Assembly: GCA_045631465.1 (NCBI GenBank)
Contig: JAZQUV010000024.1
Coordinates: 30,013-94,012 of the forward strand
DNA from: Aphodosoma sp045631465
GTDB taxonomy: Bacteria > Bacteroidota > Bacteroidia > Bacteroidales > Paludibacteraceae
Length of the DNA stretch: 64,000 nucleotides
Direction: 5' to 3'
Part shown: positions 35,657 through 45,101 of the stretch, piece by piece
Layout of the letters: each line of letters opens with the position of its first letter
How positions within the stretch are numbered: position 1 is the first letter of the stretch
Notes under the pieces: model-generated
The model's database searches: none
Told to the model about the DNA's origin: nothing
Seen by the model: the letters and a program-made list of their open reading frames with translations, nothing else
Made by a program: the position numbers and the translations under genes

Positions 35657-37157
35657 GCAATAAGTCGTTGACAGATTTAACAGGGTTGAAAGTTTCGATA
35701 GGCACTTCAATAAAGATAGTATTCCAATCGCTCATAGCACCATTCCAAAGGCCAGGAAGTTCAAGAACCTTGATGTCGATACCATTTTTAGATTTCATAG
35801 ATATGAAACCAGTTTTAGGATCAACATAGTTGAGGAGATTGAATTTTTCGCCTTTGTAGTTGCGCACCGCACAAACCAAATCAACAGGATTGAAGTGTGT
35901 AGAATTTTTCATACAATCCATAGCCTCTTGGTTGTTTTTGTCGATTTGCGAACTTTCGAGGATTTGAGGCGAAGTAGTTCCATCGCTATTATAAGTGAGG
36001 TAAGGACCACCACCAGGTTCGCCTTCATTCTTCACCATACCGCAGATACGGATAGGACGATTGAACTTAGAGCGGAGATACTCTTTCAAATCGAGAGCCG
36101 ACATATTTTTAGCCTCATCAGAGCCGATGCACAATACCTGTTCGGCATAAGCAAGCATAGTAGCAAGGCGTTCGTCAGTCACCTCACCATCCAATTCATT
36201 CAAGAATGCGAATATTTGGTGTTGCACGCGAACAAGAAGACCTGCAATAAGTTGTTTATAGTCGATAGTAGCTTGTTTGAGACGATCAGGCACTACATTG
36301 TCTATATTTTTAATGAAGATAACATCACCATCGAGGTCGTTAAGATTCTCAATAAGAGCGCCATGACCACCTGGGCGGAAGAGGATTGAACCATCTTCGT
36401 TGCGGAAAGGAGCACCATCTAGACCAACAGCGAGAGTATCAGTCGAAGGTTTTTGAATAGAGAATGTTACGTTGTAGCGCACTTTAAACAAATCCTCATA
36501 GCGAGGGAGTTCGCTCATAAGATGTTGTTTGAAGAACTCGATATGCTCAGGCGACACAGTAAAATGGATTTTCACCTCATTGTTGCGATTGTTAGTGTAC
36601 AAAGCACCTTCGACAAGGTGTTCAACAAACGCAGTGCGCACATATTGAGGATATTTGTGGAATTGGAGTAAGCCTTTAGGGAGCGAACCATAATTCAAAC
36701 CCTCTTTATGAAGAAGGAGTCGAACAATATCTTTATAACGTTTTTCATCGACCAACTCTTGGATAGATTTGCCTTCTTCTGCTATACACACGCGATTCAG
36801 AGCTTCATAAAACGCAAAGTTCTCACGTTCAATAAAGAATTTTTCGATATAAGCATTATTAGGTTCTGTAGCATCAGAGTTTTCGAATTCAAACAGATCT
36901 TTGAACATACGACTTGCTGCACCCGAAGCTGGCACCATCTTGATAATATCGCCATCACCTTTTAGGTACTCTTTCCAGTCGTCGATAAGTTGTTCACGCT
37001 CTTTCTCATCAAGGCTTAGTATACCATTGCCAATAGCAGCAGTGCCTTTGATTTTCAAGAAAGGATAACCATTTTTAAGGTCATTGACTTGAGTTTCGGC
37101 TTTTTCGAGAGTGATGCCGATAGACTCAAACTGTTGGACGTCTTGTGTAGTAAACAT
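35640..37157 (-). CDS. DUF4301 family protein
   Basis: 505 aa, cytoplasmic. DUF4301, a Bacteroidota family of about 500 aa. Recognisable blocks: KMVPASGAASRMFKDLFEF near residue 65, HFTVSPEHIEFFKQHL near 200, FRPGGHGALIENLNDLDGDVIFIKNIDNV near 265-295 and CGMVKNEGEPGGGPYL near 365. The ASGAASRMFK and GGHGAL segments recall nucleotidyltransferase-like sugar-nucleotide binding, but no activity is established. It lies between a secreted hypothetical gene and comEC in a long minus-strand run. Confidence 0.9.
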   Translation of the reverse strand: MFTTQDVQQFESIGITLEKAETQVNDLKNGYPFLKIKGTAAIGNGILSLDEKEREQLIDDWKEYLKGDGDIIKMVPASGAASRMFKDLFEFENSDATEPNNAYIEKFFIERENFAFYEALNRVCIAEEGKSIQELVDEKRYKDIVRLLLHKEGLNYGSLPKGLLQFHKYPQYVRTAFVEHLVEGALYTNNRNNEVKIHFTVSPEHIEFFKQHLMSELPRYEDLFKVRYNVTFSIQKPSTDTLAVGLDGAPFRNEDGSILFRPGGHGALIENLNDLDGDVIFIKNIDNVVPDRLKQATIDYKQLIAGLLVRVQHQIFAFLNELDGEVTDERLATMLAYAEQVLCIGSDEAKNMSALDLKEYLRSKFNRPIRICGMVKNEGEPGGGPYLTYNSDGTTSPQILESSQIDKNNQEAMDCMKNSTHFNPVDLVCAVRNYKGEKFNLLNYVDPKTGFISMKSKNGIDIKVLELPGLWNGAMSDWNTIFIEVPIETFNPVKSVNDLLRDQHR

Positions 37158-37218
37158 AGTATTAGAGTTGAAAGTTGAAAGTTGAGAGTTGTACTCTAAA
37201 CTTTTAAATTATTTTTTA

Positions 37219-38037
37219 CTATTTTTTCTCTTTTTTGTTTTTTACTTTTACATCTTCTTTGTATGTCCAGATGTCTTTTTTGTAAACCAAAGCATCGTAA
37301 GACATATCAGGAGCGTTCACTTCTACGCCATCAGAAGTTGTACGAACTGGCGACAAGTGGTCAAAAGTAAGAGTTTTTTTCTTTTTGTTGTATTCAATAA
37401 ACATTTGAGCATTTTTGTCATATTCAAACACAACGCGGCTTTGTTTTTTCTTGCCAGTCCAAGGAGTCATGAACGAAGGCGCACCAAATTTAATTGCTTT
37501 TTTAGTAAACGACATTACATCAACCACTTTGTGTTGAGTTTCGCCATTAGTTGAAGTCATCAAACCAAGCACCAAATACATCTCTTTATCTCTGAATTTG
37601 ATAGGATGAATATCGTAATACAAGCAGCCATACCAATCTTTTTCAGCAATATAACCAGAAGTAGACGGAACAACAACCGAATCTTGCGACAATAGATACA
37701 TAGATCGGAATTCATTGTGTTGAATCAACGCAAAATACATAGGAGTACCATCAGTAAGCAAGATATTCCATGTGTACATATGGATTTGTTCATCGTCAGA
37801 CATCACTTTACCAACATTTTTCAATGAAGGAAAATCATAGTAGAAATCATCAGCTTCAAAAAGAATTTCGATCATTTCATGTTGAATACGATTAGCCAAT
37901 TCAGCTTTTTTAAAGTCATCGTTTGTTTTCTCGATTTGAGCAAACATGTTTTTCACTTCTCTTTCACGTTTGGCTTGTCCGAATGCGAAAGAAGTAGCTA
38001 CAATAGCCACAACAAGAGTTAATACAATTTTTTTCAT
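37219..38037 (-). CDS. exported conserved hypothetical protein
   Basis: 272 aa with a clear signal peptide (IVLTLVVAIVATSFAFGQ). The mature part carries WYGCLYYDIHPIKFRDKEMYLVLG in the centre and ends with a lysine-rich tail (VKVKNKKEKK). I know similar uncharacterised proteins from Bacteroidales but no domain name. It starts 19 bp after malQ and is followed by DUF4301 after 61 bp. Confidence 0.75.
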   Translation of the reverse strand: MKKIVLTLVVAIVATSFAFGQAKREREVKNMFAQIEKTNDDFKKAELANRIQHEMIEILFEADDFYYDFPSLKNVGKVMSDDEQIHMYTWNILLTDGTPMYFALIQHNEFRSMYLLSQDSVVVPSTSGYIAEKDWYGCLYYDIHPIKFRDKEMYLVLGLMTSTNGETQHKVVDVMSFTKKAIKFGAPSFMTPWTGKKKQSRVVFEYDKNAQMFIEYNKKKKTLTFDHLSPVRTTSDGVEVNAPDMSYDALVYKKDIWTYKEDVKVKNKKEKK

Positions 38038-38056
38038 ATCATTTTTTTGTTAATTA

Positions 38057-40609
38057 TTATAATTCAACATGCATACGCCAACACCAGATGTGGCGTGGAT
38101 TACTTGGGTCGTTGATGCGCTCGCCTTCTGGATTTGGATATCGACTATTGCCATCGCAAGCCATATAGTCTTGCCAAGGGAGGATAGCCCACATACTTTT
38201 ACTATTAACGTGCATATCAACAATTTGTTGTGCAAGTTCAGGAGTTAAATCTTCAGGCGTAGCGCCACCTTGGTGAAGAATATTATTATAGAACCATTGA
38301 GTATTCTCACGATTTTCGCGCCACCACATACGCATAGGGCTTGTATCGTGCGTACCAGTGCAGCAAACCGACAGATATGGAACATTATGAAGGTCAACAT
38401 AGCGTTGAGTAGTCTCCTTAGGCATACGTTGCACCTCAAGCGAGAGTATTTGCAATTGACTCATCACATCAGGCACACACGAAGGCACCATACCCAAGTC
38501 CTCACCGCACACCAACATATCGGTCGTATTCAACAAAGCAGGCAATTTGCGCATCGCCTCCGTGCTCCATTGATTAGTGTGACGATGATAGAAATACTCA
38601 TCATGAATACGTTGGATGCACCATTTTTCGTGGTCCGAAAGTTCGGCAAACGATTGCGACTTCATCACATTGATACGTGGATGATAATAGCCAGCATTAG
38701 CGCGGTCTTCGATGAATATAACTTCGCAATAGAGCGACAAAAGTTTATCCAAAACCTCCTCATACTGAGGCAACAAACCATTGCGTTTGAAACTATTCTC
38801 AAGGTCACGTTGAGTAGCATATTCCGGTTTGAACGTATAACGATCATGAGAGCGGTGATTGAAATAAGCACCTATAATCTCATCAGTATTATCAACAAAA
38901 AGGTTATAAAGGTGATGATGTGTTACATAAGGAATAGTATAACGATCGCGGTCGAACCAGAAGCCATAATGCTCTATATCAGAGACCGACAAAGGCATCG
39001 AAGGATTAAAATAACCCAACAAACCCCACACGCAGTCGGTCGGGATTTCCCAAATACGGAAGAAACCAAGGATATGGTCGATACGGAAAGCATCGAAATA
39101 GCGACCCATATTCTCGAAACGCGACATCCACCACGCATATTTATCCTTAGCCATTTCAGCCCAATTATATGTTGGGAATCCCCAATTCTGACCAGTCACC
39201 GAGAAATCGTCAGGTGGAGCACCAGCTTGTTTGTCGAGGTTGAACAAACGAGGGTTTACCCATGCATCCACACTCGTAGCACTAATCCCAATAGGCAAAT
39301 CGCCCTTCACCACCACACCTTTAGAGTGGAGATACTTGATAGCATCACAGAGCTGAGCATCGAGAGCAAATTGGATATAATAATAGAGTTCTACCGCTTT
39401 TTTATTCTTTTTGATAAAAGCGTCGCGTTTAGCTTCGGTATATTCGGCATATTCGCCCCATTTTGAGTAGTCGTCAGTGCCAAGACTATCTCTCAAACAA
39501 GAGAATACGGCATAATCTTTCAACCAATGAGCATTTTCTTTAACGAAAGCTTTAAACTCTTTAGCAGCAACAATTTCATCGTATTTTTCGGCAAATATAT
39601 CACGGATATAATTCCATTTAAGTTCATTAACAGCCGAATAGTTGATAGCCGACAATTCGTTAAGTTCCTTAGCCTTAGCGCGATATTCTTTCATTTTCGA
39701 CGAACTATCCAATTTGCCCAACGCCTCCATATTAAGATACATTGGATGGAAAGCATAAACCGAATTAGCGCGATAAGGATAAGAATCAAAATCGGTGTGA
39801 GTAGATGTAGTATCGTTGATTGGCAGTATTTGGATAAGTTTTTGACCACGAGACACAGCCCAATCACCCATACGTTTGAGGTCGAGGAATTCGCCTACAC
39901 CCCATCCTTTCTTACTACGCAACGAGAATACAGGTATTGCCACACCAGTTCCATGCCAATTATAATCGATGCGAATAGATGCCGAGAATACCTTCGAACC
40001 CGAGATAAGAGGCATACGACGATTTTCGCCAAGTTCCCACTGCACAATAGCATCAGTGGCGCGGTCATAGACCACAAATTTATATTCAGCATGAGTGAGA
40101 TAAGCATTCAAAGGGAGTTTCACCCACCACCAAGCCCCATGTGTAGGAGTCAATTTTAGCATGTGGTTAGCATCCCAATTACCAATAAACTCCTGATTGC
40201 CAAGCATAGCCACACCTTGTTCGGGCAACACACCAGGAGCATTGAGCATCAACATCACCTCGCCTTTTTTTAGTTTAGGCAAAGCTTTTTCATCTTTTTG
40301 GCGCATAAGGCACTCGGTGAATGCTTTAGTTTCGAATACCGAACGAATTTCGCGATAGCCAAAAGCATCCTCCACTTCAATATCACCCTCAAAAGCAGGG
40401 AAGTAACGATATTTAGGCGAATCCAAAATCTGACCACCATCGGCATTCACCAAGATATATTGGTAGCGCGTAGCCTTTGATTTAGGCAAATCAAGTTCGG
40501 CAGTCCACACCGCATTGTGGTAATACGACATAGCATGCAACTCATCACCTATTTTAATATATAAATTCTGTCCAAATTTAGTAGGACAATACAACTTAAA
40601 TGTTACCAT
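38057..40609 (-). CDS. malQ: 4-alpha-glucanotransferase with N-terminal CBM20 modules
   Basis: 850 aa. GH77 amylomaltase that rearranges alpha-1,4-glucans in starch and glycogen use. Two N-terminal starch-binding CBM20-like domains (residues ~1-110 and ~118-215, each with a W/Y-rich beta-sandwich pattern such as WTAELDLPKSKATRYQYILVN), then the catalytic barrel: SPYRANSVYAFHPMY-like start near 275, GDLPIGISATSVDAWV near 435, FDAFRIDHILGFFRIWEIP with the nucleophile Asp near 510, the acid/base region FIEDRAN near 640, and CTGTHDTSPMRMWW near 775. Cytoplasmic, no signal peptide. Starts 4 bp after nrdJ, so co-transcribed. Confidence 0.95.
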   Translation of the reverse strand: MVTFKLYCPTKFGQNLYIKIGDELHAMSYYHNAVWTAELDLPKSKATRYQYILVNADGGQILDSPKYRYFPAFEGDIEVEDAFGYREIRSVFETKAFTECLMRQKDEKALPKLKKGEVMLMLNAPGVLPEQGVAMLGNQEFIGNWDANHMLKLTPTHGAWWWVKLPLNAYLTHAEYKFVVYDRATDAIVQWELGENRRMPLISGSKVFSASIRIDYNWHGTGVAIPVFSLRSKKGWGVGEFLDLKRMGDWAVSRGQKLIQILPINDTTSTHTDFDSYPYRANSVYAFHPMYLNMEALGKLDSSSKMKEYRAKAKELNELSAINYSAVNELKWNYIRDIFAEKYDEIVAAKEFKAFVKENAHWLKDYAVFSCLRDSLGTDDYSKWGEYAEYTEAKRDAFIKKNKKAVELYYYIQFALDAQLCDAIKYLHSKGVVVKGDLPIGISATSVDAWVNPRLFNLDKQAGAPPDDFSVTGQNWGFPTYNWAEMAKDKYAWWMSRFENMGRYFDAFRIDHILGFFRIWEIPTDCVWGLLGYFNPSMPLSVSDIEHYGFWFDRDRYTIPYVTHHHLYNLFVDNTDEIIGAYFNHRSHDRYTFKPEYATQRDLENSFKRNGLLPQYEEVLDKLLSLYCEVIFIEDRANAGYYHPRINVMKSQSFAELSDHEKWCIQRIHDEYFYHRHTNQWSTEAMRKLPALLNTTDMLVCGEDLGMVPSCVPDVMSQLQILSLEVQRMPKETTQRYVDLHNVPYLSVCCTGTHDTSPMRMWWRENRENTQWFYNNILHQGGATPEDLTPELAQQIVDMHVNSKSMWAILPWQDYMACDGNSRYPNPEGERINDPSNPRHIWCWRMHVEL

Positions 40610-40613
40610 AATC

Positions 40614-43163
40614 CTACCCTCCGCATTTTGAGTATCCGCAATTGCTACAAACGAGGCAACCCTCTTTCATCACGATTGTATGTTGATGACATTCGGGGCA
40701 CTCCATCGATTCCATTTGCGTTCCATCAGGAATATATTTTTTGAGGGCACGTTCAACACCCGATTTCCAAGTGTTAATTGATTCGCTATCAAGTTGAAGA
40801 CTACCCACAAGTTTCACCACTTGGTCGATAGGCATACCATAGCGCAACACACCCGAAATGAGTTTTGCATAGTTCCAATACTCTTTGTCGAATTTGTGCG
40901 AGAGTCCCTCAACCGTAGTTTTGTAGCCACGAGTATTCTTATATTGGAAGTCGTAGCGGCGATTACCTTCATCATCTGTTGTTTTGATAATCTTACCCTC
41001 AGTCACCGATTTAGGCAAAAGAATACCCTCTTCATCGTCGGCAATACCAGTAAAGATTTCGTAAGGGCGACCATCTTTCAAGCCTACGAATGCAATCCAT
41101 TTCTCTTTTTTGTTCTGGAATCGCACGATGTCGCAGTTCAACTCCTTAGGACGTTCGTATTCCGACATCGAGAAGCAAATGCAACGTTTTTCATCCTTCT
41201 TCTCATCATCTTTTTTCGATACCGACACAAGCACACCCGAGCGCGAACCATCGCGATAGATAGTACAACCTTTGCAACCCGACTTCCAAGCCTCGAGGTA
41301 TAGTTGCGACACAAGTTCCTCAGTTGCAGTAGCAGGGAGGTTGATAGTCACACTAATGCTATGGTCAACCCATTTTTGAATACTACCTTGCATCTTCACT
41401 TTTTGCAACCAATCGATGTCGTTCGATGTAGCTTTATAATAAGGTGAGCGAGCAATAATTTCGTCCAACTCCTCTTGAGTATAATTTTTCTCAGTGTCGA
41501 TACCATTCACGCGCATCCACTCAGCAAATTTGTGGTGGAATACGATATATTCTTCAAAAGCATCGCCATCAGGGTCAATAAAGTCAACGCGCACATTCAC
41601 ATCATTAGGGTTCACCTTACGACGACGTTTATACACAGGCATAAATGCAGGCTCGATGCCCGATGTAGTTTGAGTCATGATACTAGTTGTACCAGTTGGA
41701 GCAATTGTCAAACATGCAATGTTACGACGACCATATTTCACCATATCTTGATACAACGCTTCGTCTTGCTCTTTTATGCGATTAACGAATGGGTTGTTAG
41801 CCTCACGCTCAGCATCATACACTTCAAAAGCACCACGTTCCTTAGCCATAGTCACACTCGAACGATACGCCTCAACTGCCACCACGCTATGCATACGAGT
41901 TGAGAATTCGGTTGCCTCTTCCGTGCCATAACGCAATCCCAATGCAGCGAGCATATCACCCTCGGCAGTCACACCCACGCCCGTACGACGACCTTTCAAC
42001 GTCTTAGCCATAATCTTCTCCCACAACTCATACTCAGTGCGTTTCACGATATTATCTTCTGGGTCAGTTGCAATTTTAGCAAGAATTTTTTCAATCTTCT
42101 CAATTTCAAGGTCGATGATATCGTCCATGATACGTTGAGCCAAACCCACATGTTTACGGAAAAGGTCGAAATTGAATTTAGCCTCTTTCGTAAACGGATT
42201 CTCTACATACGAATACAAGTTGATAGCCAAAAGGCGGCAACTATCATAAGGACACAATGGAATCTCACCACAAGGGTTGGTCGACACAGTGCGATAACCG
42301 AGGTCGGCATAGCAATCGGGCACCGATTCACGAATGATAGTATCCCAAAACAACACACCAGGTTCAGCGCTACTCCACGCATTATGAATAATTTTGTTCC
42401 ACAAAGCCTTAGCATTCACCTTTTGCGACACCATTGGCTCGTTCGAATATACAGGATATTGTTGTGTGTATTCCTCTTCTCTTTCTACAGCGCGCATAAA
42501 GTCATCATCAATTTTCACCGACACATTGGCGCCAGTCACCTTACCTTGAGTCATTTTAGCATCGATAAATTTCTCCGAGTCAGGGTGTTTGATCGATACC
42601 GACAACATCAATGCGCCACGACGCCCACCTTGAGCCACCTCGCGAGTCGAGTTCGAATAGCGTTCCATGAATGGCACAATACCAGTCGATGTCAATGCCG
42701 AGTTTTTCACAGGCGAACCCTCCGGACGGATATGGGTCAAGTCGTGACCTACGCCACCACGACGTTTCATCAATTGCACTTGCTCTTCATCTATTTTGAA
42801 GATACCACCATACGAGTCAGCCAAACCATCCACACCAATCACGAAGCAGTTCGACAACGACGACACTTGGAAGTTGTTGCCAATACCCGTCATCGGACTA
42901 CCTTGCGGCACGATATAGCGGAAATGGTCGAACAAGTCAAACAACTCTTGTTCGCTGAGGGGATTAGGATACTTGCGTTCTATGCGTGCAATTTCACGAG
43001 CCAAACGCCAATGCATATCTGCGGGGGTACGTTCATATAGGTTGCCTTGCGAATCCTTCAAGGCATACTTGTTCACCCACACTTGGGCAGCCAATTCGTC
43101 GCCACCAAAGTATTCTTTCGAAGCCTCTTTAGCTTCAATTTCGGTTACAATTTTAGATTCCAC
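40614..43163 (-). CDS. nrdJ: B12-dependent class II ribonucleotide reductase
   Basis: 849 aa. Reduces ribonucleotides to deoxyribonucleotides using adenosylcobalamin. Seen: SSLSNCFVIG near residue 107 with the first redox cysteine, GGVGHDLTHIRPEGSPV near 135, NPCGEIPLCPYDSCRLLAINLYSY near 305 with the radical-bearing cysteine and glutamate, TIAPTGTTSIMTQTTSGIEPAF near 495, a TSCPD-type accessory domain (CKGCTIYRDGSRSG near 640), and a C-terminal zinc ribbon CPECHQH ... CSNCGYSKCGG carrying the reducing cysteines. ATG at 43163. First gene of the nrdJ-malQ-hypothetical-DUF4301-comEC run. No cobalamin riboswitch is recognised upstream. Confidence 0.95.
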   Translation of the reverse strand: MESKIVTEIEAKEASKEYFGGDELAAQVWVNKYALKDSQGNLYERTPADMHWRLAREIARIERKYPNPLSEQELFDLFDHFRYIVPQGSPMTGIGNNFQVSSLSNCFVIGVDGLADSYGGIFKIDEEQVQLMKRRGGVGHDLTHIRPEGSPVKNSALTSTGIVPFMERYSNSTREVAQGGRRGALMLSVSIKHPDSEKFIDAKMTQGKVTGANVSVKIDDDFMRAVEREEEYTQQYPVYSNEPMVSQKVNAKALWNKIIHNAWSSAEPGVLFWDTIIRESVPDCYADLGYRTVSTNPCGEIPLCPYDSCRLLAINLYSYVENPFTKEAKFNFDLFRKHVGLAQRIMDDIIDLEIEKIEKILAKIATDPEDNIVKRTEYELWEKIMAKTLKGRRTGVGVTAEGDMLAALGLRYGTEEATEFSTRMHSVVAVEAYRSSVTMAKERGAFEVYDAEREANNPFVNRIKEQDEALYQDMVKYGRRNIACLTIAPTGTTSIMTQTTSGIEPAFMPVYKRRRKVNPNDVNVRVDFIDPDGDAFEEYIVFHHKFAEWMRVNGIDTEKNYTQEELDEIIARSPYYKATSNDIDWLQKVKMQGSIQKWVDHSISVTINLPATATEELVSQLYLEAWKSGCKGCTIYRDGSRSGVLVSVSKKDDEKKDEKRCICFSMSEYERPKELNCDIVRFQNKKEKWIAFVGLKDGRPYEIFTGIADDEEGILLPKSVTEGKIIKTTDDEGNRRYDFQYKNTRGYKTTVEGLSHKFDKEYWNYAKLISGVLRYGMPIDQVVKLVGSLQLDSESINTWKSGVERALKKYIPDGTQMESMECPECHQHTIVMKEGCLVCSNCGYSKCGG

Positions 43164-43347
43164 GATATATATATTTTTTTATTTTTTTAGTCAAAACAAA
43201 AGCACAAAAAACTATTTTATAGAACAATAATGTCGAAAGTTCTCTAAACTCCAAACACTAAATTCTAAACTATTTTAGTTATCTTTTTGTAAATCATTTC
43301 CAAAAAAGTTATCCAAAACCATTCGCTTCGCACAACAAAAGACCTTG

Positions 43348-43379
43348 CAAAAATACTATTTTTTTATAAAATAACAAAA
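43348..43379 (-). promoter_or_regulatory. promoter for nrdJ operon
   Basis: On the minus strand TTTTG (43379-43375), 19 bp, TATTTTTG (43355-43348), about 185 bp before nrdJ. The leader is AT-rich, without a recognised riboswitch. Confidence 0.6.
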
Positions 43380-43460
43380 GAAAAAACAACTTTTTTTCAC
43401 AAAAGTTACTAACACTCACTCTCACCCTCAATAAACACTACAAAACTCCCAAAACCACAC

Positions 43461-43514
43461 ATTCTACAACTCCTCCCCTGTTTATAGGGGAGGTGTCCGC
43501 AGGACGGAGGGGTT
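43461..43514. repeat. repeat family A, copy A6 (right half)
   Basis: Right hairpin CTCCCCTGTTTATAGGGGAG, then GTGTCCGCAGGACGGAGGGGTT end. The left half is absent. Confidence 0.75.
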
Positions 43515-43550
43515 GAAATTATTAATTATTAATTCTTAATTCTTAATTAT

Positions 43551-43621
43551 TTGATTCTTAAAATATTTGATTCTTAAAATATTTGATTCTTAAAATATTT
43601 GATTCTTAAAATATTTGATTC
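43551..43621. repeat. 16-bp tandem repeat
   Basis: TTGATTCTTAAAATAT repeated four times exactly (43551, 43567, 43583, 43599) plus seven bases of a fifth unit, ending directly at the left end of repeat A7. A single unit of the same sequence precedes repeat A8. Confidence 0.9.
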
Positions 43622-43622
43622 G

Positions 43623-43861
43623 AACCCCCTCCGGACTTCGTCCTCGTCCCCCTATAAACAGGGGGACAATTTTTAGGGTGCAGTGCATCCTACAACTCCT
43701 CCCCTGTTCATAGGGGAACCAACGAACGAAGCAAGAGCAGAAAGCAAATTTATTTGCATTATGCCTTGCAAGGAGGAGGAAGACGAAGTCAAACTGTCCG
43801 TAGGACTGAGGGGTTGAAATAAAGGAAGACGAAGTCAAATTGGTCGAAGACCGGAGGGGTT
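43623..43861. repeat. repeat family A, copy A7 (long form)
   Basis: Starts AACCCCCTCC, left hairpin CCCCCTATAAACAGGGGG, right hairpin CCCCTGTTCATAGGGG, then the extra ~80-bp segment on the right and GAGGGGTT (43808-43815). A partial second right end follows to 43861. Confidence 0.85.
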
Positions 43862-43881
43862 AAATATATTTAAACTACCTA

Positions 43882-43912
43882 TTGAATAATTCACAAAAAA
43901 ATTGTAACTTTG
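43882..43912 (+). promoter_or_regulatory. promoter for yicC
   Basis: TTG at 43882-43884, 20 bp, TAACTTTG at 43905-43912, 54 bp before the start codon. Confidence 0.75.
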
Positions 43913-43966
43913 CAATTTAATTTCGAGAATTACTAACTAGTAACTAGTAACTAATAACCAAACAAA

Positions 43967-44842
43967 ATGCTTCACTCAATGACTGGCTACGGCAAAGCCT
44001 CTTGCGAATACAACAACAAGAAAATTGTCATCGAAATCAAATCGCTCAATTCTAAACAATTAGATGTGCAAACTCGCATTGCTGCACTCTATCGCGAGAA
44101 AGACATCGAAATACGCAATGCCATTGCCGCTCGTCTCGAGCGTGGCAAAATCGACCTCTCGCTCTACATCGAAGATGCTGGTTCAACAGCTGCCACTCGC
44201 ATCAACCAAGCGGTGGTTGAGAACTACAAACAACAAATCACCGACACCTGCAACACTCTCGGCATGCCTGTGCCAGACAATATGATGGAGCTCATCCTCC
44301 GCATGCCCGAAACATTGAAAACCGAATCGGCTGTGCTCGACGAAAACGAGTGGCGCGTGATTCTCGGTCTGCTCGACGAGGCATTTGCTCAAATCGAGGC
44401 TTTCCGCATCCAGGAGGGACAATCGCTCTACAATATGTTTGTGGGCAAAATCGATGCTATTGGCACACTACTTGCACAAGTAGAACCATACGAAGGCGAA
44501 CGTCTCACCAAAATCAAATCGCGCATCGAAGAGGGACTCAAAACTCTCGAAGAGAAAATCGCTGTCGACCGCAATCGCCTCGAACAAGAGATGATATTCT
44601 ACATCGAGAAGTTGGATATAAACGAAGAAAAAGTGCGTCTTCGCAATCATCTCCGCTATTTTATCGAAACTATGGACAACGAAAAAGCTCCTGGCAAAAA
44701 GCTCGGTTTCATAGCACAAGAGATGGGGCGCGAAATCAACACCCTCGGTTCGAAATCCAACCACAGCGAGATGCAAATCATCGTGGTGAAAATGAAAGAC
44801 GAACTCGAACAAATCAAAGAACAAGTGCTCAACGTTTTATAA
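43967..44842 (+). CDS. yicC: YicC/YloC family endoribonuclease
   Basis: 291 aa, normal length. Family blocks: N-terminal MLHSMTGYGKASCEY, IEIKSLNSKQLDVQTRI (residues 25-41), RLERGKIDLSLYIE near 65, and the C-terminal domain NHLRYFIETMDNEKAPGKKLGFIAQEMGREINTLGSKSNHSEMQIIVVKMKDELEQIKEQVLNVL. Members have been shown to be RNases or to promote RNA turnover; cytoplasmic. Single gene with its own promoter; the common Bacteroidota neighbour gmk is not in this window. Confidence 0.95.
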   Translation: MLHSMTGYGKASCEYNNKKIVIEIKSLNSKQLDVQTRIAALYREKDIEIRNAIAARLERGKIDLSLYIEDAGSTAATRINQAVVENYKQQITDTCNTLGMPVPDNMMELILRMPETLKTESAVLDENEWRVILGLLDEAFAQIEAFRIQEGQSLYNMFVGKIDAIGTLLAQVEPYEGERLTKIKSRIEEGLKTLEEKIAVDRNRLEQEMIFYIEKLDINEEKVRLRNHLRYFIETMDNEKAPGKKLGFIAQEMGREINTLGSKSNHSEMQIIVVKMKDELEQIKEQVLNVL

Positions 44843-44932
44843 AATAGATTAAATCTCAACATAAGTACATACTTTTACGTTTGTTGGTTAACAAATTATT
44901 GTTGGTACTTTATTTTTTATCAGGACAATCTC

Positions 44933-45005
44933 TTTTTTAAGTACAAGCCCTAAATCATAAACAAAAAATAATTACTAATTAATCCCAAGGCATGTACTTA
45001 AAAAA
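44933..45005. repeat. 17-bp inverted repeat between yicC and def
   Basis: TTTTTTAAGTACAAGCC (44933-44949) and GGCATGTACTTAAAAAA (44989-45005) are inverted copies with one mismatch, 39 bp apart. Further GTAC words occur on both sides (44863, 44916, 45070). Confidence 0.6.
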
Positions 45006-45101
45006 TAATGTCAACCAGCAGAAACAACAAAAAAAACAACAAACCAAATCATCCAATAAAATAAATTATGTACTTCTGTTAAAAGAAAAAAAAATATATA
45101 T

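Noticed and set aside
38270..39466. 398-aa plus-strand frame inside malQ (and similar long antisense frames in nrdJ, dapA and gyrA)
   Set aside because: Antisense shadows of well-identified genes, with unnatural composition rich in H, R, T and I.
43164..43460. Cobalamin riboswitch upstream of nrdJ
   Set aside because: The B12-box-like conserved core was not found; the leader is plain AT-rich sequence.
43551..43621. 16-bp tandem repeat as a CRISPR-like array or iterons of an origin
   Set aside because: Units are directly abutting, with no spacers, no replication gene nearby and no DnaA-box pattern recognised.
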